Below, one piece after another: positions 33,194-47,831 of a stretch of 64,000 nucleotides of DNA; the stretch's first letter is position 1, and every line of letters begins with the position of its first letter. The position numbers and the translations under genes were made by a program. Source of the stretch: Chaunax sp. Z400 (Eukaryota; Chordata; Actinopteri; Lophiiformes; Chaunacidae); contig CM075188.1 of assembly GCA_037577475.1 (NCBI GenBank), positions 5,677,501 to 5,741,500 of the forward strand, given 5' to 3'. A model generated the notes under the pieces. The model saw only the letters and a list, made by a program, of their open reading frames with translations, made no database searches and was not told the DNA's origin.

Positions 33194-34500
33194 TTTTTTG
33201 TTGATCACCTAATCACATCAGCATCTGAATGTCTATTGATCGCCTGAACAGATCAGCATTTGTTTTTCTATTGATCGTTCACTCACATCAGCATCTGTAT
33301 TTTTTTTGGATCGCCTGCTAACATCAGCATTTTTATTTCTATAGATTGTCTGTTTGCATCAGAAAAATCAGGCCTTGATTTCTATTGATCATTCCCTCAC
33401 ATCAACATCTGGATTTCTATGGACCGCCTGCTCACATCATTATTTGGATTCCTATTGATCACCTGCTCACATCAGCTTTTGTATTTCTATTGATCGTTCG
33501 CTCTCATCAGCATTTGTATTTCTATTGATCACCTGCTCACATCAGCAATTTTATTTCTATTGATCGTTCACTCACATCAGCATTTGTATTTTTATGGATC
33601 ACCTGCTCGCATCAGCATTTGGATTTCTATTGATCGTTTGCTCACATCGGGCCTCGATTTCTATTGATCACCTGCTCACATCAGCATCTGGATTTCTATG
33701 GATCACCTGCTCACATCAGCATTTGTATTTCTATAGATCGCCTGCTCAGATCAGCATTTGTATTTTCTTGGAACACCTGCTCGCATCAGCATTTGGATTT
33801 CTATTGATCATTCCCCTGCATCAGCATTTGTATTTCTATTGATCATTCGCTCACATCAGCATTTGTATTTCCATTGATCGTTCGCTCGCATCATCCTTTG
33901 TATTTCAATTGATCGTTCACTCACATCATAATCTGTATTTTTTTTGGATCGCCTTCTAACATCAGCATTTTTATTTCTATAAATTGTCTGTTTGCATCAG
34001 AAACATCAGGTCTCGATTTCTCTTGATCATTCCCTCACATCAGCATCTGGATTTCTATGGACCGCCAGCTTACATCAGCAATTTTATTTCTATTGATCGT
34101 TCGCTCACATCAGCATTTGTATTTTTTTGGATCACCTGCTCGCATCAGCATTTGGATTTCTATTGATAGTTGGCTCACATCAGGCCTCGATTTCTATTGA
34201 TCGCCTTCTCAGATCAGCATCTGGATTTCTATGGATCGCCTGCTCACATCAGCATTTGTATTTCTATAGATCGCCTGCTCAGATCAGCAATTGTATTTAT
34301 TTGGATCACCTGCTCGCATCAGCATTTGTATTTCTATTGATTGTTCCCCTGCATCAGCATTTTTATTTCTATTGATCATTCGCTCACATCAGCATTTGTA
34401 TTTCCATTGATCGTTCGCTCGCATCATCATTTGTATTTCAATTGATCGTTCACTCACATCAGCATCCGTATTTTTTTTGGATCACCTGCTAACATCAGCA
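33194..34500 (+). repeat. Type II satellite block after module 2
   Basis: It opens with the module-adjacent 'gaatgtctattgatcgcctg' variant, then type II monomers in the same order as after modules 1 and 3. It includes 'tatttgtattttcttggaac' and 'agcaattgtatttatttgg'. Confidence 0.9.
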
Positions 34501-36360
34501 TTTTTATTTCCATAGATTGACTGTTTGCATCAGAAACATCAGGCCTTGATTTCTATTGATCGTTCGCTCACCTGGGCATCTGGATTTTTATGGATTGCCT
34601 GCTCAGATCAACATTTGTATTTCTATTAATCGCTTGCTCAGATCAGCATTTGAATTTTTGTTGATCACCTAATCACATCAGCATCTGAATTTCTATTGAT
34701 CGCCTGCACAGATCAGCATTTGTTTTTCTATTGATCGTTCACTCACATCAGCATCTGTATTTTTTATGGATCGCCTGCTAACATCAGCATTTTTATTTCT
34801 ATAGATTGACTGTTTGCATCAGAAACATCAGGCCAGGATTTCTATTGATCATTCGCCTACATCAGCATCTGGATTTCTATGGACTACCTGCTCACATCTG
34901 TATTTGGATTCCTATTGATCACCTGCTCACAACAGCATCTAGTTTTCTATTGATCGTTCACTCACATCAACATCTGTATTTTTTATGATCACCTGCTAAC
35001 ATCAGCATTTTTATTTCCATAGATTGACTGTTTGCATCAGAAACATCAGGCCTTGATTTCTATTGATCGTTCGCTCACCTGAGCATCTGGATTTCTATGG
35101 ATTGCCTGCTCAGATCAACATTTGTATTTCTATTAATCGCCTGCTCAGATCAGCGTTTGAATTTTTGTTGATCACCTAATCACATCTGCGTCTGAATTTC
35201 TATTGATCGCCTGCACAGATCAGCATTTGTTTTTCTATTGATCGTTCACTCACATCAGCATCTGCATTTTTTTTGGATCGCCTGCTAACACCAGCATTTT
35301 TATTTCTATAGATTGTCTGTTTGCATCGGAAACATCAGGCCTTGATTTCTATTGATCATTCCCTCACATCAACATCTGGATTTCTATGGACCGCCTGCTC
35401 ACATCACTATTTGGATTCCTATTGATCACCTGCTCACATCAGCATTTTTATTTCTATAGATTGACTGTTTGCATCAGAAACATCAGGCCATGATTTCTAT
35501 TGATCATTCGCCTACATCAGCATCTGGATTTCTATGGACTACCTGCTCACATCTGTATTTAGATTCCTATTGATCACCTGCTCACAACAGCATCTAGTTT
35601 TCTATTGATTGTTCACTCACATCAGCATCTGTATTTTTATGATCACCTGCTAACATCAGCATTTTTATTTCCATAGATTGACTGTTTGCATCAGAAACAT
35701 CAGGCCTTGATTTCTATTGATCGTTCGCTCACCTGAGCATCTGGATTTCTATGGATTGCCTGCTCAGATCATCATTTGTATTTCTATTAATCGCCTGCTC
35801 AGATCAGCATTTGAATTTTTGTTGATCACCTAATCACATCAGCATCTGAATTTCTATTGATCGCCTGCACAGATCAGCATTTGTTTTTCTATTGATCGTT
35901 CACTCACATCAGCATCTGTATTTTTTTTGGATCGCCTGCTAACATCAGCATTTTTATTTCTATAGATTGTCTGTTTGCATCGGAAACATCAGGCCTTGAT
36001 TTCTATTGATCATTCCCTCACATCAACATCTGGATTTCTATGGACCGTCTGCTCACATCACTATTTGGATTCCTATTGATCACCTGCTCACATCAGCATT
36101 TTTATTCCTATAGATTGACTGTTTGCATCAGAAACATCAGGCCAGGATTTCTATTGATCATTCGCCTACATCAGCATCTGGATTTCTATGGACTACCTGC
36201 TCACATCAGCATTTGTATTTCTATTGATCGTTCGCTCGCATCAGCATTTGTATTTCTATTGATCGTTCGCTCGCCTCAGCATTTGTATTTCTATTGATCG
36301 TTCGCTCGCATCAGCATTTGTATTTCTACTGATCGTTCGCTCGCCTCAGCATTTGTATTT

Positions 36361-36680
36361 CTTTTGATCTTTCTCTCGCATCAGCATTTGTATTTCTACT
36401 GATCGTTCGCTCGCCTCAGCATTTGTATTTCTATTGATCGTTCGCTCGCATCAGCATTTGTATTTCTACTGATCGTTCGCTCGCCTCAGCATTTGTATTT
36501 CTTTTGATCTTTCTCTCGCATCAGCATTTGTATTTCTACTGATCGTTCGCTCGCATCAGCATTTGTATTTCTATTGATCGTTCGCTCGCATCAGCATTTG
36601 TATTTCTACTGATCGTTCGCTCGCCTCAGCATTTGTATTTCTATTGATCTTTCTCTCGCATCAGCATTTGTATTTCTACT
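36361..36680 (+). repeat. 140-bp tetramer tandem expansion
   Basis: The marker 'gatctttctctcgcatcag' follows 'atttct(t/a)t' at 36361, 36501 and 36641, exactly 140 bp (four monomers) apart. The matching places upstream of modules 1 and 4 and at about 19,500 carry this marker once. So this copy has been expanded locally. Confidence 0.9.
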
Positions 36681-37162
36681 GATCGTTCACTCGCTTCAGC
36701 ATTCGTATTTCTATTGATCGTTCGCTCGCATCAGCATTTGTATTTCTATTGATCGTTCGCTCCCATCAGCTTTTTCATTTCTATTGATCGTTCGCTCGCA
36801 TCAGCATTTGTATTTCTATTGATCGTTCGCTCGCATCAGCATTTGTATTTCTACTGATCGTTCGCTCGCTTCAGCATTTGTATTTCTATTGATCGTTCGC
36901 TCGCATCAGCATTTGTATTTCTATTGATCGTTCGCTCCCATCAGCTTTTTCATTTCTATTGATAGTTCGCTCGCATCAGAATTCGTATTTCTATCGATCG
37001 TTCGCTATCATCAGCATTTGTATTTCCAATGATCGTTCGTTCGCATCATCCTTTGTATTTCTATTGATCGTTCACTCACATCAGCATCTGTATTTTTTAT
37101 GGATCGCCTGCTAACATCAGCATTTTTATTTCTATAGATTGACTGTTTGCATCAGAAACATC

Positions 37163-37570
37163 AGGCATTGATTTCTATTGATCATTCACCCACATCAGCA
37201 TCTGGATTTCTATGGACACCTGCTCACATCTGTATTTGGATTCCTATTGATCACCTGCTCACAACAGCATCTTGATTTCTATTGATCGTTCACTCACATC
37301 AGCATCTGTATTTTTTATGGATCACCTACTAACATGAGCATTTTTATTTCTATAGATTGACTGTTTGCATCAGAAACATCAGGCATTGATTTCTATTGAT
37401 CATTCGCCCACATCAGCATCTGGATTTCTATGGACACCTGCTCACATCTGTATTTGGATTCCTATTGATCACCTGCTCACAACAGCATCTTGATTTCTAT
37501 TGATCGTTCACTCACATCAGCATCTGTATTTTTTATGGATCACCTACTAACATCAGCATTTTTATTTCTA
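37163..37570 (+). repeat. 218-bp block duplicated next to module 3 flank
   Basis: 'aggcattgatttctattg' occurs at 37163 and 37381, 218 bp apart (five 35-mers plus one 43-mer). The equivalent place upstream of module 1 (about 14,546) has it once. Confidence 0.85.
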
Positions 37571-38040
37571 TAGATTGACTGTTTGCATCAGAAACATCAG
37601 GCCAGATTTTCTATTGATCATTCGCCTACGTCAGCATCTGGATATGTATGGACTACCTGCTCACATCTGTATTTGGATTCCTATTGATCACCTGCTCACA
37701 ACAGCATCTAGTTTTCTATTGATCGTTCACTCACGTCAGCATCTGTATTTTTTTATGATCACCTGCTAACATCAGCATTTTTATTTCTATAGATTCACTG
37801 TTTGCATCAGAAACATCAGGCCTTGATTTCTATTGATCGTTCGCTCACATCAGCATTTGTATTTCTATGGATCACATTTTCAGATCAGCATTTGTATTTC
37901 TATTGATCACCTCCTCAGATCAGCATTTGTATTTCTATGGATCACCTGCTCACATTAGCATCTGGATTTCTGTGGATTGCATCCTCCGATCAGCATTTGG
38001 ATTTGTGTGGATTGCCTTTTCTCATCAGCATTTGTATTTC

Positions 38041-38905
38041 AAAAAAATTAAGCTAAGGCACTGTGTGAATAGTCAAAATTTCTCCTCAGATTGCTGAAAA
38101 TAATTTAACTTCAGCCACAGTTATAGTGTAGAAAAGGCCTCAAAGATAATCTTGTTGTTAAATAGCGCTTTTCTATTTTATTAGCTATTTAATGACCCAT
38201 TCAGTGCTGTATTCCTATTGGTTGCGCCGTCCCATCTGTGCACTGAGTCTGTTAACATACAGTGCAGTGTTGAACTCTTTCAGATGTGTTCAGCAGCTCG
38301 TCATGTATTTGAGTTTATTTAAACACGGTTGTCGCAAGTGGACTGAGCGTGAATGCCAATATAAGTATTTCATTTACTGTTGTGTTTGCTATTTGTTATG
38401 TATTTTAATAGTTTCGGTTGTTTAAAGGTAAAGGATAATTGTTGCTGTCGCTGTTAATTGAGCTTCGAAACTCCGTGAACGAACATACCGGAAGTGTGTT
38501 TTCACGATAAAAGCACTGTGAATGGATAACCGGAAGTTATGTGATGTTAGCGTTAGCCTAGCTTAACAGCGATAAATGAACTATCGGGGCTGCCGATTGA
38601 CTCAGGGTGAGGGAGATTGAAGTCTCAGCTGCACAAAAACACAAGGGATGGAAACTAAGGAAGCATTCTGTACCTAGCAACGGTTGCTATGCTGCAGTTG
38701 CTGCTTGGCGTGTTCATGACGTGGCGTGACGTCATACGCACCCTTTCACACATTGTACTTTGATTTAGAAGGCATATAAAACTCAAGTATCAGTACGTAT
38801 ATGAACAAATCAGCAGATTCGTTGCCAAAGCAGAAGTTTTTTTTCTATCCCAGGCAAAGAGACACATCACAACAGACTTAAACTATGGAGTGATGGCTCG
38901 CTACA
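38041..38905 (+). repeat. Promoter-like module, copy 3 (865 bp)
   Basis: Satellite lies on both sides. ETS sites are at 38487-38496 and 38529-38537, AP-1 at 38598-38604 and the MYB-type CAACGG at 38678-38683. The short-form 'gagtttatttaaa' is present, so the 77-codon frame is open (38192-38425). Private changes include 'ctcaagtatcag' just after the TATA box. Confidence 0.95.
38717..38781 (+). promoter_or_regulatory. Core promoter of module 3
   Basis: TGACGTGG at 38717-38724, CRE TGACGTCA at 38727-38734, TATAAAA at 38775-38781. Spacing is identical to the other copies. Confidence 0.55.
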
Positions 38906-40780
38906 TTTTTTGTTGATCACCTAATCACATCAGCATCTGAATGTCTATTGATCACCTGCACAGATCAGCATTTGTTTTTCTATTGATCGTTCACTCACAT
39001 CAGCATCTGTATTTTTTTTGGATCGCCTGCTAACATCAGCATTTTTATTTCTATAGATTGTCTGTTTGCATCAGAAAAATCAGGCCTTGATTTCTATTGA
39101 TCATTCCCTCACATCAACATCTGGATTTCTATGGACCGCCTGCTCACATCACTATTTGGATTCCTATTGATCACCTGCGCACATCAGCTTTTGTATTTCT
39201 ATTGATCGTTCACTCGCATCAGCATTTGTATTTTTATTGATCACCTGCTCACATCAGCAATTTTAATTCTATTGATCGTTCACTCACATCAGCATTTGTA
39301 TTTTTATGGATCACCTGCTCGCATCAGCATTTGGATTTCTATTGATCGTTTGCTCACATCAGGCCTCGATTTCTATTGATCGCCTGCTCACATCAGCATC
39401 TGGATTTCTATGGATCACCTGCTCACATCAGCATTTGTATTTCTATAGATCGCCTGCTCAGATCAGCATTTGTATTTTCTTGGAACACCTGCTCGCATCA
39501 GCATTTGGATTTCTATTGATCATTCCCCTGCATCAGCATTTGTATTTCTATTGATCATTCGCTCACAGCAGCATTTGTATTTCCATTGATCGTTCGCTCG
39601 CATCATCCTTTGTATTTCAAGTGATCGTTCACTCACATCATAATCTGTATTTTTTTTGGATCGCCTTCTAACATCAGTATTTTTATTTCTATAGATTGTC
39701 TGTTTGCATTAGAAACATCAGGTCTTGATTTCTATTGATCATTCCCTCACATCAGCATCTGGATTTCTATGGACCGCCAGTTTACATCAGCAATTTTATC
39801 TCTATTGATTTTTCGCTCACATCAGCATCTGTATTTTTTTTGGATCGCCTTCTAACATCAGCATTTTTATTTCTATAAATTGTCTGTTTGCATCAGAAAC
39901 ATCAGGTCTTGATTTCTCTTGATCATTCACTCACATCAGCATCTGGATTTCTATGGACCGCCAGCTTACATCAGCAATTTTATTTCTATTGATCATTCGC
40001 TCACATCAGCATTTGTATTTTTTTGGATGACCTGCTCGCATCAGCATTTGGATTTCTATTGATTGTTCCCCTGCATCAGCATTTTTATTTCTATTGATCA
40101 TTCGCTCACATCAGCATTTGTATTTCCATTGATCGTTCGCTCGCATCATCCTTTGTATTTCAATTGATCGTTCACTCACATCATAATCTGTATTTTTTTT
40201 GGATCGCCTTCTAACATCAGCATTTTTATTTCTATAAATTGTCTGTTTGCATCAGAAACATCAGGTCTTGATTTCTCTTGATCATTCCCTCACATCAGCA
40301 TCTGGATTTCTATGGACCGCCAGCTTACATCAGCAATTTTATTTCTATTGATCGTTCGCTCACATCAGCATTTGTATTTTTTTGGATCACCTGCTCGCAT
40401 CAGCATTTGGATTTCTACTGATCGTTGGCTCACATCAGGCCTCGATTTCTATTGATCGCCTTCTCAGATCAGCATCTGGATTTCTATGGATCGCCTGCTC
40501 ACATCAGCATTTGTATTTCTATAGATCGCCTGCTCAGATCAGCAATTATATTTATTTGGATCACCTGCTCGCATCAGCATTTGTATTTCTATTGATTGTT
40601 CCCCTGCATCAGCATTTTTATTTCTATTGATCATTCGCTCACATCAGCATTTGTATTTCCATTGATCGTTCGCTCGCATCATCATTTGTATTTCAATTGA
40701 TCGTTCACTCACATCAGCATCCGTATTTTTTATGGATCACCTGCTAACATCAGCATTTTTATTTCCATAGATTGACTGTT
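38906..40780 (+). repeat. Type II satellite block after module 3
   Basis: It opens with the module-adjacent 'gaatgtctattgatcacctg' variant, then type II monomers. The 'ggatcgccttctaa' to 'gaccgccagcttac' sub-block is repeated several times (about 39,660, 39,840 and 40,200), making this block longer than those after modules 1 and 2. Confidence 0.9.
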
Positions 40781-43700
40781 TGCATCAGAAACATCAGGCC
40801 TTGATTTCTATTGATCGTTCGCTCACCTGGGCATCTGGATTTTTATGGATTGCCTGCTCAGATCAACATTTGTATTTCTATTAATCGCCTGCTCAGATCA
40901 GCATTTGAATTTTTGTTGATCACCTAATCACATCAGCATCTGAATTTCTATTGATCGCCTGCACAGATCAGCATTTGTTTTTCTATTGATCGTTCACTCA
41001 CATCAGCATCTGCATTTTTTTTGGATCGCCTGCTAACATCAGCATTTTTATTTCTATAGATTGTCTGTTTGCATCGGAAACATCAGGCCTTGATTTCTAT
41101 TGATCATTCCCTCACATCAACATCTGGATTTCTATGGACCGCCTGCTCACATCACTATTTGGATTCCTATTGATCACCTGCTCACATCAGCATTTTTATT
41201 TCTATAGATTGACTGTTTGCATCAGAAACATCAGGCCAGGATTTCTATTGATCATTCGCCTACATCAGCATCTGGATTTCTATGGACTACCTGCTCACAT
41301 CTGTATTTAGATTCATATTGATCACCTGCTCACAACAGCATCTTGTTTTCTATTGATTGTTCACTCACATCAGCATCTGTATTTTTTATAATCACCTGCT
41401 AACATCAGCATTTTTATTTCCATAGATTGACTGTTTGCATCAGAAACATCAGGCCTTGATTTCTATTGATCGTTCGCTCACCTGAGCATCTGGATTTCTA
41501 TGGATTGCCTGCTCAGATCAACATTTGTATTTCTATTAATCGCCTGCTCAGATCAGCATTTGAATTTTTGTTGATCACCTAATCACATCAGCATCTGAAT
41601 TTCTATTGATCGCCTGCACAGATCAGCATTTGTTTTTCTATTGATCGTTCACTCACATCAGCATCTGCATTTTTTTTGGATCGCCTGCTAACATCAGGAT
41701 TTTTATTTCTATAGATTGTCTGTTTGCATCGGAAACATCAGGCCTTGATTTCTATTGATCATTCCCTCACATCAACATCTGGATTTCTATGGACCGCCTG
41801 CTCACATCACTATTTGGATTCCTATTGATCACCTGCTCACATCAGCATTTTTATTTCTACAGATTGACTGTTTGCATCAGAAACATCAGGCCAGGATTTC
41901 TATTGATCATTCGCCTACATCAGCATCTGGATTTCTATGGACTACCTGATCACATCAGCATTCGTATTTCTATTGATCGTTCGCTCGCATCAGCATTTGT
42001 ATTTCTATTGATCGTTCGCTCGCATCAGCATTTGTATTTCTATTGATCGTTCGCTCGCATCAGCATTTGTATTTCTACTGATCGTTCGCTCGCTTCAGCA
42101 TTTGTATTTCTATTGATCGTTCGCTCGCATCAGCATTTGTATTTCTATTGATCGTTCGCTCCCATCAGCTTTTTCATTTCTATTGATAGTTCGCTCGCAT
42201 CAGAATTCGTATTTCTATCGATCGTTCGCTATCATCAGCATTTGTATTTCCAATGATCGTTCGTTCGCATCATCCTTTGTATTTCTATTGATCGTTCACT
42301 CACATCAGCATCTGTATTTTTAATGGATCGCCTGCTAACATCAGCATTTTTATTTCTATAGATTGACTGTTTGCATCAGAAACATCAGGCCATGATTTCT
42401 ATTGATCATTCGCCTACATCAGCATCTGGATTTCTATGGACTACCTAATCACATCAGCATCTGAATTTCTATTGATCGCCTGCACAGATCAGCATTTGTT
42501 TTTCTATTGATCGTTCACTCACATCAGCATCTGCATTTTTTTTGGATCGCCTGCTAACATCAGCATTTTTATTTCTATAGATTGTCTGTTTGCATCGGAA
42601 ACATCAGGCCTTGATTTCTATTGATCATTCCCTCACATCAACATCTGGATTTCTATGGACCGCCTGCTCACATCACTATTTGGATTCCTATTGATCACCT
42701 GCTCACATCAGCATTTTTATTCCTATAGATTGACTGTTTGCATCAGAAACATCAGGCCAGGATTTCTATTGATCATTTGCCTACATCAGCATCTGGATTT
42801 CTATGGACTACCTGCTCACATCTGTATTTAGATTCATATTGATCACCTTCTCACAACAGCATCTTGTTTTCTATTGATTGTTCACTCACATCAGCATCTG
42901 TATTTTTTATGATCACCTGCTAACATCAGCATTTTTATTTCCATAGATTGACTGTTTGCATCAGAAACATCAGGCCTTGATTTCTATTGATCGTTCGCTC
43001 ACCTGAGCATCTGGATTTCTATGGATTGCCTGCTCAGATCAACATTTGTATTTCTATTAATCGCCTGCTCAGATCAGCATTTGAATTTTTGTTGATCACC
43101 TAATCACATCAGCATCTGAATTTCTATTGATCGCCTGCACAGATCAGCATTTGTTTTTCTATTGATCGTTCACTCACATCAGCATCTGCATTTTTTTTGG
43201 ATCGCCTGCTAACATCAGCATTTTTATTTCTATAGATTGTCTGTTTGCATCGGAAACATCAGGCCTTGATTTCTATTGATCATTCCCTCACATCAACATC
43301 TGGATTTCTATGGACCGCCTGCTCACATCACTATTTGGATTCCTATTGATCACCTGCTCACATCAGCATTTTTATTTCTATAGATTGACTGTTTGCATCA
43401 GAAACATCAGGCCAGGATTTCTATTGATCATTCGCCTACATCAGCATCTGGATTTCTATGGACTACCTGATCACATCAGCATTCGTATTTCTATTGATCG
43501 TTCGCTCGCATCAGCATTTGTATTTCTATCGATCGTTCGCTCGCATCAGCATTTGTATTTCTATTGATCGTTCGCTCGCATCAGCATTTGTATTTCTACT
43601 GATCGTTCGCTCGCTTCAGCATTTGTATTTCTATTGATCGTTCGCTCGCATCAGCATTTGTATTTCTATTGATCGTTCGCTCCCATCAGCTTTTTCATTC

Positions 43701-45923
43701 CTATTGATAGTTCGCTCGCATCAGAATTCGTATTTCTATCGATCGTTCGCTATCATCAGCATTTGTATTTCCAATGATCGTTCGTTCGCATCATCCTTTG
43801 TATTTCTATTGATCGTTCACTCACATCAGCATCTGTATTTTTAATGGATCGCCTGCTAACATCAGCATTTTTATTTCTATAGATTGACTGTTTGCATCAG
43901 AAACATCAGGCCATGATTTCTATTGATCATTCGCCTACATCAGCATCTGGATTTCTATGGACTACCTAATCACATCAGCATCTGAATTTCTATTGATCGC
44001 CTGCACAGATCAGCATTTGTTTTTCTATTGATCGTTCACTCACATCAGCATCTGCATTTTTTTTGGATCGCCTGCTAACATCAGCATTTTTATTTCTATA
44101 GATTGTCTGTTTGCATCGGAAACATCAGGCCTTGATTTCTATTGATCATTCCCTCACATCAACATCTGGATTTCTATGGACCGCCTGCTCACATCACTAT
44201 TTGGATTCCTATTGATCACCTGCTCACATCAGCATTTTTATTTCTATAGATTGACTGTTTGCATCAGAAACATCAGGCCAGGATTTCTATTGATCATTCG
44301 CCTACATCAGCATCTGGATTTCTATGGACTACCTGCTCACATCTGTATTTAGATTCATATTGATCACCTGCTCACAACAGCATCTAGTTTTCTATTGATT
44401 GTTCACTCACATCAGCATCTGTATTTTTTATGATCACCTGCTAACATCAGCATTTTTATTTCCATATATTGACTGTTTGCATCAGAAACATCAGGCCTTG
44501 ATTTCTATTGATCGTTCGCTCACCTGAGCATCTGGATTTCTATGGATTGCCTGCTCAGATCATCATTTGTATTTCTATTAATCGCCTGCTCAGATCAGCA
44601 TTTGAATTTTTGTTGATCACCTAATCACATCAGCATCTGAATTTCTATTGATCGCCTGCACAGATCAGCATTTGTTTTTCTATTGATCGTTCACTCACAT
44701 CAGCATCTGCATTTTTTATGATCACCTGCTAACATCAGCATTTTTATTTCCATAGATTGACTGTTTGCATCAGAAACATCAGGCCTTGATTTCTATTGAT
44801 CGTTCGCTCACCTGAGCATCTGGATTTCTATGGATTGCCTGCTCAGATCAACATTTGTATTTCTATTAATCGCCTGCTCAGATCAGCATTTGAATTTTTG
44901 TTGATCACCTAATCACATCAGCATCTGAATTTCTATTGATCGCCTGCACAGATCAGCATTTGTTTTTCTATTGATCGTTCACTCACATCAGCATCTGCAT
45001 TTTTTTTGGATCGCCTGCTAACATCAGCATTTTTATTTCTATAGATTGTCTGTTTGCATCGGAAACATCAGGCCTTGATTTCTATTGATCATTCCCTCAC
45101 ATCAACATCTGGATTTCTATGGACCGCCTGCTCACATCACTATTTGGATTCCTATTGATCACCTGCTCACATCAGCATTTTTATTTCTATAGATTGACTG
45201 TTTGCATCAGAAACATCAGGCCAGGATTTCTATTGATCATTCGCCTACATCAGCATCTGGATTTCTATGGACTACCTGCTCACATCAGCATTCGTATTTC
45301 TATTGATCGTTCGCTCGCATCAGCATTTGTATTTCTATTGATCGTTCGCTCGCATCAGCATTTGTATTTCTACTGATCGTTCGCTCGCTTCAGCATTTGT
45401 ATTTCTATTGATCGTTCGCTCGCATCAGCATTTGTATTTCTATTGATCGTTCGCTCCCATCAGCTTTTTCATTTCTATTGATAGTTCGCTCGCATCAGAA
45501 TTCGTATTTCTATCGATCGTTCGCTATCATCAGCATTTGTATTTCCAATGATCGTTCGTTCGCATCATCCTTTGTATTTCTATTGATCGTTCACTCACAT
45601 CAGCATCTGTATTTTTAATGGATCGCCTGCTAACATCAGCATTTTTATTTCTATAGATTGACTGTTTGCATCAGAAACATCAGGCCATGATTTCTATTGA
45701 TCATTCGCCTACATCAGCATCTGGATTTCTATGGACTACCTAATCACATCAGCATCTGAATTTCTATTGATCGCCTGCACAGATCAGCATTTGTTTTTCT
45801 ATTGATCGTTCACTCACATCAGCATCTGCATTTTTTTTGGATCGCCTGCTAACATCAGCATCTGCATTTTTTTTGGATCGCCTGCTAACATCAGCATTTT
45901 TATTTCTATAGATTGTCTGTTTG

Positions 45924-47831
45924 CATCGGAAACATCAGGCCTTGATTTCTATTGATCATTCCCTCACATCAACATCTGGATTTCTATGGACCGTCTGCTC
46001 ACATCACTATTTAGATTCATATTGATCACCTGCTCACAACAGCATCTAGTTTTCTATTGATTGTTCACTCACATCAGCATCTGTATTTTTTATGATCACC
46101 TGCTAACATCAGCATTTTTATTTCCATATATTGACTGTTTGCATCAGAAACATCAGGCCAGGATTTCTATTGATCATTCGCCTACATCAGCATCTGGATT
46201 TCTATGGACTACCTGATCACATCAGCATTCGTATTTCTATTGATCGTTCGCTCGCATCAGCATTTGTATTTCTATTGATCGTTCGCTCGCATCAGCATTT
46301 GTATTTCTATTGATCGTTCGCTCGCATCAGCATTTGTATTTCTACTGATCGTTCGCTCGCTTCAGCATTTGTATTTCTATTGATCGTTCGCTCGCATCAG
46401 CATTTGTATTTCTATTGATCGTTCGCTCCCATCAGCTTTTTCATTTCTATTGATAGTTCGCTCGCATCAGAATTCGTATTTCTATCGATCGTTCGTTATC
46501 ATCAATATTTGTATTTCCAATGATCGTTCGTTCGCATCATCCTTTGTATTTCTATTGATCGTTCACTCACATCAGCATCTATATTTTTAATGGATCGCCT
46601 GCTAACATCAGCATTTTTATTTCTATAGATTGACTGTTTGCATCAGAAACATCAGGCCATGATTTCTATTGATCATTCGCCTACATCAGCATCTGGATTT
46701 CTATGGACTACCTAATCACATCAGCATCTGAATTTCTATTGATCGCCTGCACAGATCAGCATTTGTTTTTCTATTGATCGTTCACTCACATCAGCATCTG
46801 CATTTTTTTTGGATCGCCTGCTAACATCAGCATCTGCATTTTTTTTGGATCGCCTGCTAACATCAGCATTTTTATTTCTATAGATTGTCTGTTTGCATCG
46901 GAAACATCAGGCCTTGATTTCTATTGATCATTCCCTCACATCAACATCTGGATTTCTATGGACCGTCTGCTCACATCACTATTTAGATTCATATTGATCA
47001 CCTGCTCACAACAGCATCTAGTTTTCTATTGATTGTTCACTCACATCAGCATCTGTATTTTTTATGATCACCTGCTAACATCAGCATTTTTATTTCCATA
47101 TATTGACTGTTTGCATCAGAAACATCAGGCCAGGATTTCTATTGATCATTCGCCTACATCAGCATCTGGATTTCTATGGACTACCTGATCACATCAGCAT
47201 TCGTATTTCTATTGATCGTTCGCTCGCATCAGCATTTGTATTTCTATTGATCGTTCGCTCGCATCAGCATTTGTATTTCTATTGATCGTTCGCTCGCATC
47301 AGCATTTGTATTTCTACTGATCGTTCGCTCGCTTCAGCATTTGTATTTCTATTGATCGTTCGCTCGCATCAGCATTTGTATTTCTATTGATCGTTCGCTC
47401 CCATCAGCTTTTTCATTTCTATTGATAGTTCGCTCGCATCAGAATTCGTATTTCTATCGATCGTTCGTTATCATCAATATTTGTATTTCCAATGATCGTT
47501 CGTTCGCATCATCCTTTGTATTTCTATTGATCGTTCACTCACATCAGCATCTATATTTTTAATGGATCGCCTGCTAACATCAGCATTTTTATTTCTATAG
47601 ATTGACTGTTTGCATCAGAAACATCAGGCCATGATTTCTATTGATCATTCGCCTACATCAGCATCTGGATTTCTATGGACTACCTAATCACATCAGCATC
47701 TGAATTTCTATTGATCGCCTGCACAGATCAGCATTTGTTTTTCTATTGATCGTTCACTCACATCAGCATCTGCATTTTTTTTGGATCGCCTGCTAACATC
47801 AGCATTTTTATTTCTATAGATTGTCTGTTTG
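45924..47831 (+). repeat. Tandem duplication of a ~972-bp unit
   Basis: 'catcggaaac' at 45924, 46896 and 47832 delimits units of 972 and 936 bp. Both have the unusual junction 'atatattgactgtttgcatc' leading directly into 'aggccaggattt', and the rare 'cgttatcatcaatatttg'. The 36-bp difference is one extra 'catcagcatctgcatttttt' monomer at the end of the first unit. Confidence 0.9.

Larger units (their letters stand above)
34501..38040 (+). repeat. 35-bp satellite, HOR-type segment before module 3
   Basis: A/B/C-type monomers are followed by an expanded pure run (about 36,200-36,960) and duplicated 'aggcattgattt' blocks. The segment ends in the same module-flanking monomers as upstream of modules 1 and 6. 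Stretch 36,040-38,040 corresponds to 13,878-14,985 upstream of module 1 but is about 900 bp longer because of local expansions. Confidence 0.94.

Noticed and set aside
36200..36960. CRISPR-like regular repeats
   Set aside because: The 35-bp units are contiguous with no unique spacers, and all context is eukaryotic.
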